From: Parus major
Lineage: Eukaryota; Chordata; Aves; Passeriformes; Paridae
DNA length: 64,000 bases
Reading direction: 5' to 3'
Assembly (NCBI RefSeq): GCF_001522545.3
Contig: NC_031768.1
Location: 113,055,641-113,119,640, forward strand
Below the pieces are notes generated by a model that worked only from the letters and a program-made list of their open reading frames with translations, was not told the DNA's origin and searched no databases. This document shows, piece by piece, positions 1-12,632 of this stretch. Numbering within the stretch: the stretch's first letter is position 1; every line of letters starts with the position of its first letter. Position numbers and translations under genes: made by a program.

Positions 1-784
1 GCTGAATCCTAGGGAATTCCCTCAAGTCTCCCACAGGGACATCAGTGGGGCTGTGGGGATGAGGGTTATAAATAGCCAGTTCTTTGGGATATAAACCTGT
101 CATTGTCCTGATCCTGGCTGAGACCTCAGATCCCTGAACACCACAGCTCCATCACCCCAGAGGAGCTCTGTGGATTCCAAATTCTGGAAACAGCCTCCAA
201 ACTGTTGTAGGATAATACTTTAGAATGTCTCAAAGGGCAGCAGCTCCTGCACCCCTGAGCACCACAATTCCATGATCCCAAGGGATCCCGTGGCTGCAGA
301 CCTGCTGCTCTGTGGGTTCTGCACAGCCAGCTGGGATCCTGCATTCCCAAGAAAGGGACATTAAACTGGGAATCAGGGAATCCCTGCACACCTCCACTGT
401 GAGAGGTGACACCAATGCAAATAGAACAGTGCCCTGCTCCAGCATTTTCATCCTTACCTGTTTTAGCCATTAAAATATGCTCCTTTTTCTTACTCTATTC
501 TTTGCCTATTGTATCACAACCATTTTCATCCCAGATCCCACTTGTCAGTTACTCAATCATTTACCATTGCACTTTGGACAAAATAAGGGACACCAGGGAT
601 GCTGGACCACAGGAAATCTGCAGGAGAAACCCATTAGAACCTGACAGAGAAAGGTTTCAAGGTATTCCACAACGCAGAAATCTGTCCATGCCTTGTCAGG
701 CCACCCCAGTTCTGTCACATCCACCTGAGCTGTGCAGGCCAAGGCTCCCTTTCCTCCTGGGAATATTAATAATCATAATATTGT
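1..784. other. Non-coding, with a diverged internal duplication
   Basis: No gene was recognised. Two related stretches occur about 122 bp apart: CTGAACACCACAGCTCCATC at about 134 and CTGAGCACCACAATTCCATG at about 256, each followed by a related run ending CTGTGG or CCGTGG. Confidence 0.5.
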
Positions 785-1123
785 CAATAACAGATATGAG
801 ATATCAATATCAGATATTGCCAATATCATATCAATATCAATATCAAACATTACTGATATCAGATATCAATATCAGACATTGCCAATGTCAGACATTGCCA
901 ATATCAGATATCAGATATCAATATAAGACATTTCCAATATCAGATATCAATATCAGACATTTCTAATATTATACATTGCCAATATCAGATATCAGATATC
1001 AGTATAAGACATTTCCAACATCAGATATCAATATCAGATACCTATCAATATCAGACATTGCCAATGTCAGACATTGCCAATATCAGATATGAGATATCAA
1101 TATCAGACATTTCCAGTATCAGA
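785..1123. repeat. AT-rich ATATCA tandem array, left of gap
   Basis: Irregular tandem copies of AGATATCAATATCAGACATT alternate with GCCAATATCAGAT-like units. The array is full of GATATC palindromes and continues beyond the gap at 1741-1822. Confidence 0.95.
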
Positions 1124-1740
1124 NNNNNNNNNNNNNNNNNNNNNNNNNNNNNNNNNNNNNNNNNNNNNNNNNNNNNNNNNNNNNNNNNNNNNNNNNNNNN
1201 NNNNNNNNNNNNNNNNNNNNNNNNNNNNNNNNNNNNNNNNNNNNNNNNNNNNNNNNNNNNNNNNNNNNNNNNNNNNNNNNNNNNNNNNNNNNNNNNNNNN
1301 NNNNNNNNNNNNNNNNNNNNNNNNNNNNNNNNNNNNNNNNNNNNNNNNNNNNNNNNNNNNNNNNNNNNNNNNNNNNNNNNNNNNNNNNNNNNNNNNNNNN
1401 NNNNNNNNNNNNNNNNNNNNNNNNNNNNNNNNNNNNNNNNNNNNNNNNNNNNNNNNNNNNNNNNNNNNNNNNNNNNNNNNNNNNNNNNNNNNNNNNNNNN
1501 NNNNNNNNNNNNNNNNNNNNNNNNNNNNNNNNNNNNNNNNNNNNNNNNNNNNNNNNNNNNNNNNNNNNNNNNNNNNNNNNNNNNNNNNNNNNNNNNNNNN
1601 NNNNNNNNNNNNNNNNNNNNNNNNNNNNNNNNNNNNNNNNNNNNNNNNNNNNNNNNNNNNNNNNNNNNNNNNNNNNNNNNNNNNNNNNNNNNNNNNNNNN
1701 NNNNNNNNNNNNNNNNNNNNNNNNNNNNNNNNNNNNNNNN
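1124..1740. other. Assembly gap (617 N)
   Basis: Run of N inside the ATATCA array; the same repeat flanks both sides, so the missing sequence is almost certainly more of it. Confidence 0.99.
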
Positions 1741-1822
1741 CAATATCAGATGGCAGATATCAATATCAGACATTTCCAATATCAGATATCAATATCAATA
1801 CCAGACACTGCCAATATCAGAG
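1741..1822. repeat. ATATCA tandem array, right of gap
   Basis: Continuation of the array left of the gap, ending near GCCAATATCAGAG. Confidence 0.93.
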
Positions 1823-2534
1823 TTCTCTGCCCACCAAGGACACCCCAGCCAGGAGGGCCATTTCTCCCACTCTCCAACAGAGACCTCAGGGAGATTTTCC
1901 AGCCTGGCAGGTGCTCCACTGGGCAGCTGTCCAGGCCAAGTAGCTCCTCTGGATTTGTGCAGTAATTGGAGCTAAGAAAGGGACATTAACCAAGTATTCC
2001 AGGCTGACTGGAATGAAAAGATGCTGGCCAGAACGTTCTGACTGGGAATTTCATGCAAGAACCCGAGGAAGATGAGACACTCACTGGAGTGGGCTGTACA
2101 TGGATAATCCAGCCATGAGAGGGCAGTGAGACCCAGCTCAGAGTGAAAAACATTTCGTTTACAGAGCACTTCTGGCTTTTGCTCTGCCAGTCTGTTCAGT
2201 GAGAAATTGTTTCAAAATTCCCACGACCTCTCTCTGCTGCGGGGCAAATCAATACAAGGGTTTGCTCCTGCTCGTGCTGGGAGGAGAAATGAATCCCAAA
2301 GAAAGAAGCTTTTACAGCTGATGGGAAAGGTTAAAAAGAAGAAGTAGGCAACACTGCCCTGTGTGTTGTTTGTCACTGCACTTGTGCCACAGAACCTCTT
2401 CCAAAACATCAGAGAGCACCCCAAAACCGTAAGCAGGCAAACCCCAAGGGTTCCCCATTCACTCCTAGCTCAAATCACTTTCCTTGACATACATTTTATC
2501 ACCAAGAGACCATAAAATTAACTATCTTATCCCC
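1823..2534. other. Non-coding, nothing recognised
   Basis: Unique sequence. No open frame has convincing codon structure, and no RNA gene was recognised. Confidence 0.5.
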
Positions 2535-2880
2535 AAAATGTTTATTGTCTCCCCTCCAGATTTACATTAATTTTCCCTCCAAAATATTCGTTGTAGCTTA
2601 ATAGAGCTACTCAAGTTTAACTCCCAAATTTTCCCTACCTCTCCACGACTGATCACCTGAGTTTACCTCAAAATATTTGTTCCCTGTCATGGAGATTACC
2701 TCAGATTTTAACCTCATCATTTTCACTACCTGGCAACTTCTAATTACCTCATTTTTACCTCAAAATATTCATTGTCTCCCCTACAGATGAACTCAGATTT
2801 TATGCCCAAGCTCTTCATTTTGTCCCCTATAGATTACCTCAGATCTTTCCTCCAAAATCTTCATTGTCTCTTACATTTCA
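2535..2880. repeat. Degenerate 46-bp minisatellite, about 7.5 copies
   Basis: AAAATATTCATTGTCTCCCC-like starts recur at about 2535, 2581, 2626, 2670, 2716, 2762, 2808 and 2854. Most units also carry a TTACCTCAGATTTT-like second half. Spacing is 44 to 46 bp, and the copies are well diverged. Confidence 0.9.
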
Positions 2881-5800
2881 CAAAAAAATATATATATTCC
2901 ATAATTAAAAAGAGAAAGTTGCTGAAAAGCAGTCAAAATTCTCAGTGAAAAAAATAACAGCATGGAACTAGGAAAACGAGCTAAGAGCTGAAGATATTTT
3001 TTTGCTCAATTTCCTTATGATCTGCAATAAGTGATGATTTTACACTGGGAATGAACCCTTGGTTCCTCTTAAAGGGAGGACAGAGTTGCAACGTATTGTG
3101 TCACAAATTGTTTTACTTGAAGAACTTCCCAGTGTGGCAAAGAGAAGGTTCAGAGGAGGAATTAAAACCCAGGGATGCACCTTGCTTTTCTAACTCGCTG
3201 CTTAGCTGTGCCAGAGTTTAAAGTGTTAAAATTCCTGAGCATCCTCACCTGGCTCTGCTCTGCTGGTTGAGCTGAGTCACCTGAAAATATTATTTTCAAA
3301 ATTACATTACTTATAATTAATACATCATACCGATATGTTGTTACATCCCCCAAAATAACTTTCCGAGCAGTTTTTCCGCAGCCGTGTCCCTGCAGTGGTT
3401 CCCGGGGAGGCCGGGAGAGGGCCCATCTCCACAAGGGATTGATTTCACTGCTGCTCAGCAGTGCCAGGGAGCATTCTCACTCTGCTCACCCAGAACCTCG
3501 GGGTTTCACCACGTAATGCTGCGGCTTTTCTGCTTTCCTTTCCCCCCCTCTTTGCTCCTCGGGATGAATTTCCAGGAGGCTGCTTCGCTTTGCCATTTGG
3601 AAGCAGGAGGTTTGTGGAATAAAATCTGTTTGGACTCAAAATTGTTCAGATGGAGCCACAGAGGAGCCTGCAGGACTCTCATCTGTGCCTTCCCCGAGGT
3701 TCCTGGGGGATGATGTGCTGTTATTACTGGGATGCTCTCTATGAAAAGCCCAGAACCCTGAGAAAAGACAGATTTTTCTGATCTGGAGAGTGCACGGGAA
3801 CTCACATCTGTCTCTTGTTTCTGATACATGTTATAGAAGTCATAAAATGTAGCAAGCATTCATTTAAGTCATACTGAGAAGCAAATTTTCATGATTTGAC
3901 AGAAACTCAAACCATTTCACTTATCTTTACAGAGTGAGGCCGGAAACATGAGAACTTGCCTATTTAAAGCTTTTATAAATAGACCCTAATTCAGTTTTCG
4001 GTGGCACTGTGATACTCCAGAAATGGAGCCCAAATGCTGAATGGCAAACCCTTCAGCAGCAGCTAATTAACACCGCTGGTGCATCTCAGACAGCCCCTGA
4101 GAGAACCAAAACATCTACCCACTGAAGAGCTATTTAAAAATACCTGGGACAGGGTGACTTCACACAGCGATTCCTGTGTGAGTAACTCAGCTCTGCATTG
4201 TTCACATTTCAATTGTTTTCTGCGATTCTGTTTCAAATCACCAGTTTCTCGAGCTGGGAGCAGCACACATCCCAGAGGGGAATGGTGGATTTCGGGTGAA
4301 CCCCTGGAAGCCGCTGTTTCTCTCAAAGTCCCGCTGGGTTTTGCCGGCTGCTCTTTAAACCCTGCCTAAGCAGAGCTCTGTTTTACACCAGACCAGCGGG
4401 GCTGGTGAGAAAGGAGGGATCACTTTACAAAGCTCCCTATTTGAGCAGGGATTAACAAGGCTTGGAGGCAATTTGCAAACACACAAACTCTTCCTGGCTG
4501 CTGCTTCCAGAAGGTTTTCTTAGAGCATCAGGCAGCCCCAGGGATGCAGAGGATGCAGAGGGCTTGGCTTAGCTGTGCCAGTCCCCCTTCACAGCCTGCT
4601 GTGAAATTCCAGGCTGTCCATTCCCTAAATCCTTGCTGGGGTACAAACCCAGCCCATGGCTCAGGGACACCACTGGCAAACCCCTTTTGCTGATCTGGAG
4701 TTTTGACTGAGGTGCCTGTGAGCTCCAAAGGTTTTATTTAGAAATAACCCACCAAAAGGGACCACATTCCCTTCAGGGCACGTTTCCTTAACAAAACTCT
4801 GGCCAGTCAGGTTGCTTCTAACCTTTAAAAGGTTCCACACACTGAGAGGAAAAGCCCTTGGATCAGCAAGGAATGGGTCCACAAAGCCCCAGATAATCCA
4901 AGGCTGTGTGGATCTGTCATTCAGATAAGGCAGATCCATTTCAACACCAGCTGGAGGAAATATGGTTTTAAAAGTTTATTAAACAACATGATATATGTAA
5001 ATTTGGTCAGGAAACACAGAGACACATCACCCTGCCAGGACACAAAGCAGAGCTGTCCAAAGCAGAGAGAGTAGCAATGACGAGTCTGAGATAGGGTTGT
5101 TATCTAATCCAGATAGCTCAGAAAACAGAAACCCCAAATAGTTGAAATGCCAGGAAAATCACACTGTTTCCCTGATTTTTTTTTTATTTTTCTTACATCT
5201 TGGAAAGCCAGCTAAGGAAGTGGTTGAACCACACAGGGCAGGAGATACTGAATCTGCTGGTGAGGTTTTATTCAAATCCAAAAGTCACCTCCTAGTTTCT
5301 GCTTCCTCTTTTGCTTCTTGGGTAAACTCCAGAATATTTGCCTCAGGAGCTACAGTGACTCTGAAATTGCTGCCTTTTCCTCTGAAGAGAATTATCTGTC
5401 TGTCCTGGTGACATGTGACAGTTTTTTGGGGGGATGATCACATCCTTCTCCTTGCAGACTGCTGTTTTGTTTTCCTGCTCTGCTTGGAAGAAGTGGATGT
5501 TATCTTTGAGAACAATGCCATGGAAGGGCTGTCAGCAAACAGCCTCACAGCATTTGGGAGCCCACAGCTGGCTGCTGCATCTGCAGAGAGCAGAACTGAA
5601 ATTCTTGAGAATGGATCCCTGAGCCTGACTGGGACATCCTGAGACTGCTTTAGCAGAGGTCACATTGATGCTGATCAAAACACCCAGAAGGACAGGAGAC
5701 AGAGTGCCAAAACTTTCCAATGTCCTGTGTGAAACTCAACTAAAACTTACCTGATTTTCATCAGCATTGGACAATGCACTGCCTTCACTTACTTCTCTCT

Positions 5801-6092
5801 GCTTTGCTGTGTCTTTTGCTCGGTTTAACCTGGGTTAAACCTGCCTTTCCATGGGCTTGTCCCTGTTTTCTCATGGTAACTCAGGTCAGAAGTTTTTGAG
5901 GTGTCAGCTCTGAAGCTCTGCTCCTGCCATCACCAGATCTGGTGGGGATATTGCCAGTGGTGGCAGAGGAACAAAGATCAAACACTGTGAGTCTTCTGCT
6001 GAGGTGAACTTTGAAACTGCTCACTAATTCAATCATTTCATGCACTCTGGTTTCTAGCACAGCCCTAACTCTTCTCCTTCCTTTCCTTCCTT
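2881..6092. other. Non-coding, nothing recognised
   Basis: No gene assigned. A 14-bp perfect palindrome, CACCAGATCTGGTG, lies at 5931-5944. The segment ends in a CCTT-type tract (from about 6074) at the gap. Confidence 0.5.
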
Positions 6093-6562
6093 NNNNNNNN
6101 NNNNNNNNNNNNNNNNNNNNNNNNNNNNNNNNNNNNNNNNNNNNNNNNNNNNNNNNNNNNNNNNNNNNNNNNNNNNNNNNNNNNNNNNNNNNNNNNNNNN
6201 NNNNNNNNNNNNNNNNNNNNNNNNNNNNNNNNNNNNNNNNNNNNNNNNNNNNNNNNNNNNNNNNNNNNNNNNNNNNNNNNNNNNNNNNNNNNNNNNNNNN
6301 NNNNNNNNNNNNNNNNNNNNNNNNNNNNNNNNNNNNNNNNNNNNNNNNNNNNNNNNNNNNNNNNNNNNNNNNNNNNNNNNNNNNNNNNNNNNNNNNNNNN
6401 NNNNNNNNNNNNNNNNNNNNNNNNNNNNNNNNNNNNNNNNNNNNNNNNNNNNNNNNNNNNNNNNNNNNNNNNNNNNNNNNNNNNNNNNNNNNNNNNNNNN
6501 NNNNNNNNNNNNNNNNNNNNNNNNNNNNNNNNNNNNNNNNNNNNNNNNNNNNNNNNNNNNNN
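6093..6562. other. Assembly gap (470 N)
   Basis: Run of N. The left flank is a CTTTCCTTCC-type pyrimidine tract, so a simple repeat probably caused the gap. The right flank is unique. Confidence 0.99.
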
Positions 6563-7615
6563 CCTGCCTACACTGAGAGAATTCGATGCCTTACAGATAA
6601 ACTGGCACCACAAGTAATTGCTTGCTGTCTCTGTTGGTGTGCTTGGAAGCTCGCAGGAGCTGGAGGAGATGTGCCACGTGTCAGTCAGCAGGGAGAGCAG
6701 CACGAGCTGGCTTTTCCTCTGGGACCTTTTGTACATCACAGCCGTCGTGTTCCATCAGGCTGCTGGAGCCGCTCCAAGCTGCAGGAAAGATGTCCTCCCT
6801 TGGATGTTTTCTTAGCAGAGTGGAGCATGTTCCAAATGTTCGGCTTCCAGCTGGGTGCTCCCCGAGGTTAACTCCCTGTCAGGAGGGGAACGAGGAGGCA
6901 ATTTCCTTCCAGGCTGCTCGGCTTTTGTCTGCAGCAACCCCAGGGCTTCCCTCTGGAAGGGCAGGGCTCCTTGTTTCACAGGAGAGCCGTGGGCCTGCCT
7001 TGTCACAGGGCTTTGGGTGTCCCCCAAGCCGTGTTTGGAGGTGTTTCACGTGCACTGTGCCAGTCCTGCAGGATTTATTTGCTTTTACTCATGGAGATGG
7101 GCTCGCCCCTCTGCCTGTTGATTTGTTTCTCCCTGCAGGAACTTTTGATGGGAATTTCAGCCAGGTTTCAGGAGTCTCTGAGGTAACTGAGGGCTTTGTG
7201 AAACTCAGCAGTGCAGTGAGGAAATTACATAGTGTCCTACTGAGGGAAAAGTGGGCAGAATGAAATTATGATCCATTCTGGACCCACAGAGCCACAGAGG
7301 AGCTGCAGCACATGACAGATTTCATCTGCTGCGGGTGTGATGTGGGATATGGAGCAGCTGGAGCTGCTGCAGCATCAGCAGAGGGAGTGGGGATCAGGAG
7401 CTTTGCTCCATGAGAAATCCTGCAGTTTTTACACTGTGTGTTTGGGTTTGTGGCCCATGTTCTATTCAAGCCCAAAGCCTTTTGTTTAGTGCATCTCATC
7501 ACATGAATGTGGCAAAGGTAATTAAAGATTTCAGTAAATCAAGCCAATTCAGTGGCTGTATTCTCTGATGCCATCTCAGTTTCTATACTAAAGGAAATTA
7601 ATTGTTTCATGTTAA
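6563..7615. other. Non-coding with one exon-like segment
   Basis: No known gene recognised. A 44-nt piece at 7139-7182 is flanked by a strong plus-strand acceptor (TTTCTCCCTGCAG) and a fair donor (GAG|GTAACT); see findings. Confidence 0.45.

Positions 7616-7686
<71 letters not shown>
7616..7686. repeat. (AAT)n microsatellite
   Basis: About 23 uninterrupted copies of the AAT/TAA trinucleotide. Confidence 0.98.
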
Positions 7687-7687
<1 letters not shown>

Positions 7688-10600
7688 GAAACAACCACCC
7701 AAATTCTAGGGGTTTTCCTCAAGCAGAACTTGCTTTCATTTCCTTTCCAGCCTCATGGTCCTGGAGCTGGGGTAACACAGGCCTGGTCACGAAGAGAAGT
7801 TATTCCCTCTGGAAAGGGGGGCACAGGGGAACCACAGCCAGTTCTCATGTCTCCTATCTGTCTCTCTGGAATCTGAGGTTCCTGGCAGTGGCAGCAGCTG
7901 GTTTAATCAATAAGCTAAATAAACACCCTTCATCTGGAAAGAGTTAGCAGCTCCATGAAGCAGAGGTGAGCGAGGAATGGAGTGTTCAGTGCTGCTGTGT
8001 GAGCTGAAGGCTCAGCAGCAACTTGAGGAGAGCTTCCCTGACCCCTTTAGCCTGTCTCCATGGAATGGGAGCTCCTGCTGTTCATTCCCACTCCCAGGGA
8101 CTCCAGCTGCCCCAAAACCAGGTTGCTTTGTGTCCCTCTGATCAATGTGTGTACAGCCACGTTTTGACATGTGGCCACACACTTCCACACCTGCTCATGC
8201 TTTCCCCCTTAGCATTCCTGCAGATCCCATGGTCCCGTGCCCAGGGTCACCCCCAGCTCATGCTGGAAGCAGTCAGGGACTCCTCAGCTGGATTCAGCCA
8301 CCCTGTGGGTGGGACAGCTCTGTGTGCTCAGAGCTTCTCCATTAACTGGCAAAAGGAACATCAAATCGTGCCTGCAAGGAGTGACTGCCTCCTCTGGGGT
8401 GGAGGCAGGAAGAACCTGCCCTCAAACGCATGCCCAGGCAGAGAAATTTGCTGGGAGGTCTGGGAGGGGTTAATAATGCATAGAATTATTTCTTTTTTTG
8501 ACAAAAGGCTGATGGTGAATTTGGCAGAGCAGAGGGTGGCACCTGAGAGCAGCTTTTTGTTCAACAAATCCCCCCCAAACCATCCCAGGCTGGCACAGCG
8601 CCGTCACTCCAGTATGGAGAGGTACAAAATTGGAACCTGTTTTTGCCAGACAAAAGGTGGCAGCCCTGAGAGGTATCAAAGAGAGACCCAGTCCTGGTTC
8701 ATCCTCAGACCTGCCTGTGAACCCTGGTAACAGAAGGATTTGGCTGCTCTCAAATCTCAAAGTAAAGCTGGTGCATCTCAGCCAGCTTCAATGGGGTTTT
8801 GCTTCTGTCTGCAGGGTTGGTGACATCAAAGTAAACAAACTCCTTCCTGTGTCTTAAAATCCTGCTGATGTGTCCCATGACTGCTACTCCCAGTGACACA
8901 CATGAGGCTGATATTTTTAGTACAATATATCATTTAGAACTTCTTTTCATCCAATTAAGAAATGAAATCTAGCTAACCCAATTTATGCCCCGAAGGAGTA
9001 AACAAATCTCAGTTTCTTGTACAAGTATCAGGATTGTACAAGTACTATTTCCCAAAACTGAAACAAAACCTGAAGGAATTGTCATACAGCCTTTGCTGAG
9101 AATTGTAGACCCCACCTAATGAAAAGCAAAATCCAATAGCCGTTCCTGAGCTGGTTTTGGTTAGGGTTTTTTGGTACAATTTCAGTCCCAAAAAATGCAC
9201 CACGTGAGAATGGATGTAAAAATGAGTTAGTAAAACTGTCATCATCAGCTTCTGCTGGGAGTAGAGGGTTCTGGAAGCATTACCAGGTGTAATGCAAAGT
9301 TGTTGGGGAATAATAATTCAAACAAACCAGAAACTAAAAAAAAAAATCATAACAGATACTTGGATTGCATATCTGGGGACATTTTCATTAAACTTGCTAC
9401 ATATTTATATTAGCTGATTTATTTTTTTTATCCATGTGGAGCAAATAAATTCATAGGAAAAGAAGTAGTATTTTGCAGACAAGTTCACCAGAAGGTGATG
9501 GGTGAAAACCATTTGCAATCTCAGCTAAAAGTAAATCAGAAAGCTGTTATGAACAGGAGGGTCATTGGAAGTCTGTGCATTTGACAAACCTCTCTGCAGC
9601 AGGATTGTTTTGTTTTCAGTTCGTGCTCAGGGGCTGAAAATCAAACACAAATGTCAAAGGTTCACCTGGTTCTTCAGTCTGCTTTTTGTTTTGTTTTGTT
9701 TTGTTTCTTAAATGCTAAATCAAAAAAAATAAAAAAAAGACAAAAAGAAAGAGGGAATGGCTATGAGCACGCACAACCCTTTTCAGTCAGGTATTTTTCC
9801 TTCAGACATCCGAAGCTTTTCTTCCTGGTTGGACATCATTAGCATATAATTAAGGTGCCAGATCTGTGCCATTTTCCTGTATGCTTAATGGGGTGAGTTC
9901 CTGAGGTTTCTTGGGAGGTTTCTTCCTCCCAAACTGAGGTCAAACAGTTAACCAGTCATTCCTTCCCTCCTTCTATTTATAAGCCATAAGAAGCAGGATG
10001 TAGTAACATTCTCTTGTGGTTCACCATAAGGAAAAGATTCCATTTCTCTTCGGAGACAATCCCCAACAGCCCCCTCAGCAGAACTTCTTTTATGGAGTGA
10101 AAATGGGGGAAACCTCTGTGTGTGTCTGTGTGTGTCCTGTCTGCCAGGTCCAGCAGCAGAGGAAGCCCCTGGTGCTGGAGAACCTGGTGAGAACCATCCT
10201 CCCCTTCTGCCCTACCACACCTCTCCTTCCTCCTGCCCCTCTGTCTCCTCATTGATTCCAACATCAGAGCTCTTCCTCCAATCAAACACTGTGTTTTCTC
10301 CCCCAAATCCATGCCCTGTCCCAAGGATTGCAGTCCAGAAATTTTAGCCAAGTGTTTGAGCATCCACAGAGGTGTCTAGAGGGGAATGACACCGGCCCTG
10401 CAAGGGCACCTGGAATTCTTCCTGAACCTCTGTCAGAGCCCTTCTCTGAGCCACTCCGTGCCCAGGGTGTGTAAATAAAACTCCATGAAGTCTCCTGGCC
10501 CTCAGGGTGCCTGGGAAGAGCAGGGGATGCTGCCGGGCAATCCAGCTGGAAAAGCAATTACTGCCTTCCCAGCAAAGGAGCTCAGGGCTGAGCCCCGGCC

Positions 10601-12341
10601 CCTCTCCAGCTGCAGACAAAGACAAGAGGCTCTCTGAGCCCCAAATACCTTTTCAATGGTGAGGAGGAAACGTCCCACGGGTTTTGTTTTTCCCTCCAGG
10701 ATGTCAGCATCCCGTCCTTTTGAAATCTTTGTGTCGGAGTCCCCACCTCCACTCAGCACCGCTTTCCTCCGGGAGGAGCTGGGGGGAGGCAGGAGCAGAA
10801 TCCATCACTGGCTTTCAAAAGAGACACTTCCCCCGAGAACAGCCGGGGTGCTCCTTGACATCACAGCTTCGGGCTGCCCACTTGAAGCTCTCCTGAATTT
10901 TTGCCTTTCCAAGATGCTCCTTGATGTCTGTGTCCATTCCTCCCCCTTTATTTAAAGCCCAAGGCACTGCAAACCACAGCAGCACAGAGAGAGCTGGCTG
11001 CATCCAAAGAAGGAGCAATTTGCCTAAATCTTGCCTTTCAGTATCTGTGGCATTAACTTAGGAACCTAACAATGAAAACACAAATATTGATTGGCATTTT
11101 GCACTCTATAGCTGCCTCTAGTTTTAATGGGAGCACCCAATGTATGGGCTCATTCCAGATATATTCTTATGTTTTCAGAGGAAAAATAAATCTCAGTCTT
11201 TCTCTCCCTGCTAGGCTAAACATTCAGCTCTGTGTGGCTGTTTTCCATGCAATATCCAGCAGCATCTTGAATACAAAACATGAGGGGGGGAACATTCAAT
11301 TAATGCAATTAAATAAGACACAGAATCATGTTTCATGCTAATCATTTCTGTAATCCAACAAAAGCCTGCCCCACTTTTATTTTATTTTCTTTTTTAATCT
11401 GGAGCTGCCACCGAGTTTCCAGTCTGCTGCACCAGAGCCATCCAAAATGTAGGTCAGGCTTGCCAAGTCCACTTCTGCATGAAACAAGGCGTGTTCTCCC
11501 CCTGGGGGAAGCATCCTCTCCACCCCTCCCACTGCCAGGATTCGGCCCCTGACAATTCCTGCTGGCTGGTGGCTGCTTCCCTCTGCTTTAGGGCCATGGG
11601 AAGTCACCTCCCTGTGGTGCCCTGGCTGGGTTTTGGTAGCATCAGCCTCAGGAGGGCCATCCATCTCCAAACCCGAGCCTGGTGGCACCAAAGAGGGTCC
11701 AGGTGACACGGGGGCAGCAACCCCAGTGACCCCAGGCGGGCACACAGGCCATGGCCCAAAGGTCTGAGTGCAGGTTAAAATCATCCCCCAGATGGTCTAA
11801 AGTGGTTCCTGGCAGCAGGAGGGGAAGCTGGAGAGGAAGAGGCCAAGGACAGGGCAGGCCAAGCGCGCCAGGGAGGCAGCTGTGGTTTGGGAAGCTGGGT
11901 GGGAGCAGGCTGGGGAAGCACACAGGGAAGAGGCAGGATACCACAGCCTTCTGTGTGGGATGGGTGCACTGCCCCTGGGTGCCACAGTGGGCTTGGGATC
12001 CTGGCAAGCCCTGGAGAAGGACAGGGATATCTAGAGTCGTGCCAGGAGCTCAGGAGATCAGCAGTCCTGGCTGGAAAAGGGGAGGTTCACTCACATTTTC
12101 ATGCCTTTTCATGGAGTGATGCAAACTGCAATAACTGCCTTGTGGGTGATGTCATGTCCAGACTCCTGTTTCCCGAGACAGGGGGTTACTGGGATGGATT
12201 TTCCTCACTGGTTGTGAGGTAATCAGGGGTGTCCTGAGGTCAGCTTTGAGCACCACGTCCTCCTAAAAACCACATTAATCAGTTGGTGCCTTCAGAATTC
12301 TGTCAAGTACACTTACTGCATTGAGCAGCTGCAAAACCCAG
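7687..12341. other. Non-coding, minor simple repeats only
   Basis: No gene recognised. It contains a short (GTTTT)n at about 9685-9708 and a short TG tract at about 10118-10136. The 235-codon open frame at 8023-8730 shows no domain. Confidence 0.5.
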
Positions 12342-12632
12342 GTAGGACCTTAAAGCTGGGAGGCTTGGGGAGGAGGGATGAGACAGGGGGAATGGCTTCA
12401 AACTGACAGAGAGTAGATTGAGATGGGATATTGGGAAGAAATTCTTCCCTGTGAGGGTGGTGAGGCCCTGGCACAGGGTGCCCAGAGAAGCTGTGGCTGG
12501 ATCCCTGGAAGTGCCCAAGGCCAAGCTGGACAGAGCCACCTGGGATATCAGAATGTCCCTGCCCATGGCATGGAGTGGGATGAGATGAACTTTAAGGTCC
12601 ATTCCAACTCAAACCATTCTGGGATTCAGTGA
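12342..12632 (+). mobile_element. CR1 LINE 3' fragment (5'-truncated)
   Basis: Diagnostic CR1 blocks appear in order: GGGAAGAAATTCTTCCCTGTG, GGTGGTGAGGCCCTGGCACAGG, GTGCCCAGAGAAGCTGTGGCTG, ATCCCTGGAAGTG, GTCCCTGCCCATGGCA and CTTTAAGGTCCATTCCAACTC, ending in CCATTCTGGGATTC. That is the typical CR1 3' end, normally closed by short ATTCTATG-like repeats, which are decayed here. About 290 bp remain, with no reverse-transcriptase coding. The left boundary is approximate. Confidence 0.93.

Noticed and set aside
1051..1975. Open frames spanning N runs
   Set aside because: They are artefacts of translating N and repeats.
8023..8730. 235-codon open frame on the plus strand
   Set aside because: No motif, no plausible exon borders and no supporting context; judged a chance frame.
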